DNA of 64,000 nt from Marinomonas profundi. Its GTDB lineage: Bacteria > Pseudomonadota > Gammaproteobacteria > Pseudomonadales > Marinomonadaceae. The stretch lies in assembly GCF_020694005.1 (NCBI RefSeq), contig NZ_CP073013.1, positions 1,054,001 to 1,118,000 of the forward strand, in the 5' to 3' direction. Positions 60,395-64,000 of this stretch are shown here, in pieces. Position numbers and translations under genes: made by a program. Numbering within the stretch: the first letter of the stretch is position 1; every line of letters starts with the position of its first letter. The notes under the pieces were generated by a model that worked only from the letters and a program-made list of their open reading frames with translations, made no database searches and was not told where the DNA came from.

Positions 60395-62710
60395 TTAAAA
60401 CAAGCTTTTTAGCTTATCTTTCAACTTCTCTTTTAGTCGTTCTTCCTCTGCTTGACGCTTCTCTTCCAGCTCTGCTTTTAATCGAGCTTTTTCGGCCTCA
60501 GCTTTGGTTTTTAGACGCGCTTTTTCGGCCTCTAGTTTTTCGGTAAGACGGGCTTTTTCTTCGGCCGCTTTTTGCGCCAACTCATCTTTCGCCAAATCGG
60601 CAAACAACTGCCCAAAGCCTTTTATGTCTGGGCGACACAGCCCCGCTGGGTCATCGCTAAACTGCCCTTTACAAACAATAGGAAACGCCAACTTAATCAC
60701 TTTTTCATTCACTCGACAGGCATTATCCAATGCGCTGCCCGCAATACCGACATTGGCTTGATAATCCAAAGAAGAGTCTGGCAATGACACCACGCCATTA
60801 CCTGTTACCTGAATGCCCGCGGAGTTGATTTGCAAACCCGGTGTCGACACTTGGCCATTGACGATATAAGCCGGAAAGCGCAAGGTCTCAAACGGTGTAT
60901 CAGGGCCAAATTGCTTTTCATCGATGCTCTCCTTACGAATCGCAGCAATGCCTTCGCAGACGGTTTTTGTCAGGTTGGTCCCCACTAAAGCGCCATTTTT
61001 TACTTCAATTAACAAGTCGCCTTGCAATCCTGACATAAGATCGTCAATTCGATTGCCACTGGTTTTGAGTTCGCCGTTTAGAAACGTTGCCCCAGCCACT
61101 TTATCCATGTCCATAAAATCCACCAATAAAGGCTGGATTTGTAGCGCACTAACTGTCGGCGTTAGGCTCAACACTGGCGTTTTACCCCGAACATCTAAAC
61201 GCACATTCGATGACACCGTGCCCTTGTACAATTCTGCCTGCAAAGGTGAAACCAAAACCAAACCATTCGCCTGCGTGGAATCAAATTCTACTTTGTCAAT
61301 TTTTAATTTTTTAACGATGATATTTTCAAACAGTATGCCCACATGGCCATTCAAACTGCGAATCAATTCGACGGGGATTAACTCACCCGCAGCGGTCTCA
61401 GCGGTCTCAGCTCCCTCAACGCCCCCTTCTTGCGGCGCACTCGACACGGCCTCGCCCTGATTATCGACAGGCTCAACGGGCGTCGGCAGGTAGCGATCTA
61501 GGTTTAAATTCGCCCCCGCCACATTGACATCCCAACGCAGCGGCGATAACGCCACCTCGGCATTCGCTTCGATGCTGGTATCATCCAAAATAATCGATAT
61601 AGGCTGCGCCGTAATCGAATTCAAACTGCCTTCAAGGGTGACATTGGCCATCAGCTTAGTCAGTGCCGTGTCGTCAGACATATCGGGCAGCGGCAGCTTT
61701 AAGCGTGTCATTAAGTAACGTGGATTAAATTCGCCTAGCGACACTACGGCAGAAAACTGTGGCTCGCTCAACACCTGATAAGCCTGAATTTTGGCGTCTA
61801 TGTTCACCCCAAGCACACTTAACGCCAAGCCTTCTATCAAGACATTTTCTTGTGGTAAATCAACATCAAGCGTCATCGCGCTCAACTTCGCGCTGAGTGG
61901 ACTGGTTGGCAAGGCCTCACCTTCAAGCTCTGTTGATACAACCAGCGAATCCAGCGATAAAGATTCTCGCTCCGGAAATACCGTCAGGTTGGCATTCAAT
62001 GTGGCTTTCGCACTCATAGGCGACTGACCTTGCAAATCGCTCTGGGTCACAGCGATGTCCATCACCATAGGCCAGGCTTTATCCCATTGCACATCGTTTA
62101 GTTGTACATTTAGCGTGGCGTTAATAAGCTGTTTGGCTTGCTCATCGCGGTATTGCACTTGGGCGTTTTCAATGCGTAATTCGTCTAACTGAATATCGGG
62201 TAATTTGACTTTTCCAGTCGCGTTATTGGTGGCCGTATCAGCAACCGCGCTGGCGGTCGTATCTGAAGTGGCTGCAGGAGCACTTGGCGCATTGGCCGAA
62301 CCGGCTTCAGACGTCTCGCTAGGCAAGTCGAGCTGCCAATTGCCTTGGCCTTGGGCATCTTTATTTAAGCTGGCTTTTAAATTCACCAAATTGACTTTAT
62401 TGACCTGAATTTTCTGTTCCAACAATGGCAAGATCGCCAGACCAAATTCAGCGCGATCAAATTGCACTATTTCAGCGTCGGTACCGAGCGCCACGCCAAT
62501 ATTTTCTAGGCTAAGACCTAACCAAGGAAAAAACGACCAGCTAATATCGCCGTCTAAACGCAAACTAACATTGGCTTTTTCTAGCGCCACGCTTTTTAGT
62601 TCGTCTTTAAAATCATTAGGGTTGACGAACAACATAACGTACGCCAACAAAAGAACAACAATGGCCAACAAGCCCGCCACCAACAATGAAAGTCGCTTTA
62701 CCCAAACCAT
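60395..62710 (-). CDS. asmA: AsmA-family protein
   Basis: A 771-residue envelope protein of the AsmA family, anchored by one N-terminal helix (about 6-28) with a large periplasmic bridge-like body, thought to move phospholipid between membranes. I chose the ATG at 62710 because AGGAG lies 6 bases upstream. The last 70 residues are a highly charged Lys/Glu/Ala coiled coil (KARLTEKLEAEKARLKTKAEAEK and similar) after a Cys-containing RPDIKG loop. The pairing asmA-mutY is conserved in Pseudomonas. Confidence 0.87.
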   Translation of the reverse strand: MVWVKRLSLLVAGLLAIVVLLLAYVMLFVNPNDFKDELKSVALEKANVSLRLDGDISWSFFPWLGLSLENIGVALGTDAEIVQFDRAEFGLAILPLLEQKIQVNKVNLVNLKASLNKDAQGQGNWQLDLPSETSEAGSANAPSAPAATSDTTASAVADTATNNATGKVKLPDIQLDELRIENAQVQYRDEQAKQLINATLNVQLNDVQWDKAWPMVMDIAVTQSDLQGQSPMSAKATLNANLTVFPERESLSLDSLVVSTELEGEALPTSPLSAKLSAMTLDVDLPQENVLIEGLALSVLGVNIDAKIQAYQVLSEPQFSAVVSLGEFNPRYLMTRLKLPLPDMSDDTALTKLMANVTLEGSLNSITAQPISIILDDTSIEANAEVALSPLRWDVNVAGANLNLDRYLPTPVEPVDNQGEAVSSAPQEGGVEGAETAETAAGELIPVELIRSLNGHVGILFENIIVKKLKIDKVEFDSTQANGLVLVSPLQAELYKGTVSSNVRLDVRGKTPVLSLTPTVSALQIQPLLVDFMDMDKVAGATFLNGELKTSGNRIDDLMSGLQGDLLIEVKNGALVGTNLTKTVCEGIAAIRKESIDEKQFGPDTPFETLRFPAYIVNGQVSTPGLQINSAGIQVTGNGVVSLPDSSLDYQANVGIAGSALDNACRVNEKVIKLAFPIVCKGQFSDDPAGLCRPDIKGFGQLFADLAKDELAQKAAEEKARLTEKLEAEKARLKTKAEAEKARLKAELEEKRQAEEERLKEKLKDKLKSLF

Positions 62711-62741
62711 GACAGACTCCTTAATAAATTGACGCCACCCA

Positions 62742-62798
62742 TCTCCCCCGTTAGCAGGAAAGAACATCAAGTTCTCCCCTTTAGCAGGGAAGAGCTAG
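62742..62798. repeat. Two degenerate copies of a tctcccc-ttagcaggg motif
   Basis: Copy one at 62742-62767 and copy two at 62773-62798 share tctccccnnttagcagg then aaagag. They lie just upstream of asmA. Such short pairs are found scattered in gammaproteobacterial spacers; significance is unknown. Confidence 0.4.
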
Positions 62799-62923
62799 AG
62801 TGGGGTTACTATTCCAAAAATATCACCCTATCATAGCATTCGAAGTAAGCATTTATCGACGCAATAGCAACAACTCATCAAAAAACACCCAGACAAAGCA
62901 TAGAAGCAAAAGAGCCGACGTTC

Positions 62924-62929
62924 TATAAT
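62924..62929 (+). promoter_or_regulatory. Candidate -10 element of hisB
   Basis: A perfect TATAAT lies 78 bases before the chosen hisB ATG. No good -35 sits 16-18 bases upstream. Confidence 0.35.
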
Positions 62930-63006
62930 GGGCAACTTATGTCATGCTCTTAATTATACAAAAAAGTGGCGACCCTTCGTCACAATCACGGTGGAGAAAC
63001 CAATCA

Positions 63007-63600
63007 ATGTCCGATCGCATTGCCAGTGTCGAGCGCAATACACTTGAAACTCAGATCAAGGTGTCGATTAACTTAGACGGTACCGGTAAATTCAACTGCG
63101 TCACAGGCGTCCCTTTTCTTGACCACATGCTTGAGCAAGTCGCCCGCCATGGACTAATTGACTTAGACATCCATGCCGTTGGCGATCTGCACATTGACGC
63201 TCACCATACCGTCGAAGATTTGGGCATCACCCTAGGTCAAGCGTTTGAAATTGCCGTAGGCGATAAAAAAGGCATCAAACGTTACGGTCATGCTTATGTT
63301 CCGTTAGACGAAGCCTTGTCGCGTGTGGTTATCGATTTTTCAGGCCGCCCAGGCCTAGAAATGCACGTACCTTTTACCCGTGCTTCCGTGGGCGGCTTTG
63401 ATGTGGATTTATTCTCCGAGTTCTTCCACGGTTTTATCAATCACGCCAAAGTCACCCTGCACCTAGACAACCTGCGTGGTAAAAACACCCACCACCAAGC
63501 GGAAACCATTTTCAAAGCCTTCGGTCGTGCATTGCGCATGGCATTAGAAGCTGACGAACGCATGGCGGGGCAAATGCCTTCCACTAAAGGCTCTTTGTAG
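63007..63600 (+). CDS. hisB: Imidazoleglycerol-phosphate dehydratase HisB (monofunctional)
   Basis: Converts imidazoleglycerol phosphate to imidazoleacetol phosphate in histidine synthesis. I chose the ATG at 63007, after GGTGGAG, giving 197 residues. Mn-binding His motifs are [23 protein letters not shown] and [20 protein letters not shown] is also typical. There is no histidinol-phosphatase domain, unlike the E. coli fusion. It lies 12 bases before hisH, heading a his cluster that continues out of the window (likely hisA and hisF). Confidence 0.96.
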   Translation: MSDRIASVERNTLETQIKVSINLDGTGKFNCVTGVPFLDHMLEQVARHGLIDLDIHAVGDLHIDAHHTVEDLGITLGQAFEIAVGDKKGIKRYGHAYVPLDEALSRVVIDFSGRPGLEMHVPFTRASVGGFDVDLFSEFFHGFINHAKVTLHLDNLRGKNTHHQAETIFKAFGRALRMALEADERMAGQMPSTKGSL

Positions 63601-63612
63601 GATTCTCTTAGC

Positions 63613-64000
63613 ATGAACAATAAGAGTGTGGACAATAAGAGTATGAGTGAGATGAAAAAATCCACCGTCGCTGTGATCGACTATGGCATGGGCAACCTTC
63701 ACTCGGTTGCCAAAGCCCTTGAACACGTGGCGGATGAAAACACCTCAGTGGTGGTAACCAGCGATCCCGCGGTGATTGAAGCAGCGGATCGAGTATTGCT
63801 GCCCGGCGTTGGCGCGATTCGTGATTGCATCGGCGAAATGCACAATGCAGGACTGGTTCCGAGTATTCGTAAAGCCATGGCGGAAAAACCTTTTCTGGCC
63901 ATTTGCGTGGGCATTCAATCTTTGATGTCCCACAGCGAAGAAAACGGCGGTGTCGATTGTTTAAATCATTTTCAAGGCAACGCCCTGTTCTTTGGCGAAA
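63613..64000 (+). CDS. hisH: Imidazole glycerol phosphate synthase glutaminase subunit HisH (5' part)
   Basis: Class-I glutamine amidotransferase subunit that supplies ammonia to HisF. Only the first 129 codons are in the window. The N-terminal [21 protein letters not shown], the [16 protein letters not shown] segment and the nucleophile Cys in [10 protein letters not shown] match Pseudomonas-type HisH; the usual G in the LGIC motif is A here (LAICVGIQ). The start at 63613 adds a repeat-derived leader ([10 protein letters not shown]); ATG codons at 63643 and 63652 are alternatives nearer the conserved core. Partial at the window edge. Confidence 0.93.
   Translation, partial: MNNKSVDNKSMSEMKKSTVAVIDYGMGNLHSVAKALEHVADENTSVVVTSDPAVIEAADRVLLPGVGAIRDCIGEMHNAGLVPSIRKAMAEKPFLAICVGIQSLMSHSEENGGVDCLNHFQGNALFFGE
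63616..63645. repeat. 15-bp tandem duplication at the 5' end of hisH
   Basis: Units aacaataagagtgtg and gacaataagagtatg at 63616-63630 and 63631-63645 are in frame and encode NNKSV and DNKSM before the conserved HisH core. Confidence 0.8.

Overview
The window reads as a stretch of chromosome from a marine gammaproteobacterium, most likely Marinomonas or a close relative in the Oceanospirillales. This is inferred from protein character and from Pseudomonas-like local gene orders (rppH-ptsP-lgt with a neighbouring HAD phosphatase, dsbC-hom-thrC, ygfB-pepP-ubiH, rpsP-rimM-trmD-rplS, asmA-mutY close to hisB-hisH). Coding density is high and base composition moderate. I see no insertion sequence, prophage, CRISPR array or rRNA. 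There is one tRNA gene (Tyr).

Layout. 0-6 kb: a LuxR-type regulator with an elaborate leader, then lgt, ptsP, rppH and a HAD phosphatase. 6-11 kb: rlmI, an iron-type ABC transporter lacking a binding protein, and an HDOD protein. 11-18 kb: a UbiH-family hydroxylase, pepP, a YgfB-like protein, folD and recJ. 18-25 kb: a FucP-type sugar transporter, a diguanylate cyclase, rsmE, thrC, hom and dsbC. 25-29 kb: rplS-trmD-rimM-rpsP and ffh. 29-38 kb: a CcsA-like membrane protein, a CNNM/CorC protein, Nudix, DUF72, greB, mscS, two small membrane proteins, an inositol-phosphatase-family protein, a carboxylesterase, a glycerate-kinase-like P-loop protein and dinB with a LexA-box candidate. 38.8-42.8 kb: the most unusual block, with flgP-like and flgT genes, a small coiled-coil protein, a small predicted outer-membrane barrel, a 55-residue membrane peptide, a coiled-coil ProQ-domain protein and tRNA-Tyr. 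43-50.6 kb: tex, an H-NS-family gene behind an AT-rich leader, trmB, DUF423, a WD40-like lipoprotein, rsd/algQ, dsbB, a FliL-like secreted protein and yggX. 50.7-59.3 kb: DUF1904, DUF2914, gpt, a partial cobalamin set (cobU, a threonine-phosphate decarboxylase-like gene, cbiB, cobQ), a MATE exporter and chrA. 59.3-64 kb: mutY, asmA, hisB and the 5' part of hisH.

How the genes work together. Several groups form functional units: ribosome and membrane targeting (rpsP operon with ffh), threonine synthesis (hom-thrC), periplasmic disulfide chemistry (dsbC and dsbB), late corrinoid assembly and salvage (cob genes), histidine synthesis (hisB-hisH, with the HAD phosphatase near 5.4 kb as a possible histidinol-phosphate phosphatase), and flagellar outer rings (flgP/flgT). 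A striking window-wide feature is the number of short tandem repeats (13-21 bp units, 2-4 copies) at gene boundaries, several crossing or touching start or stop codons. The most notable lies between flgP and flgT, where it creates a chain of tiny overlapping reading frames. All assignments come from reading the sequence; no database search was run.
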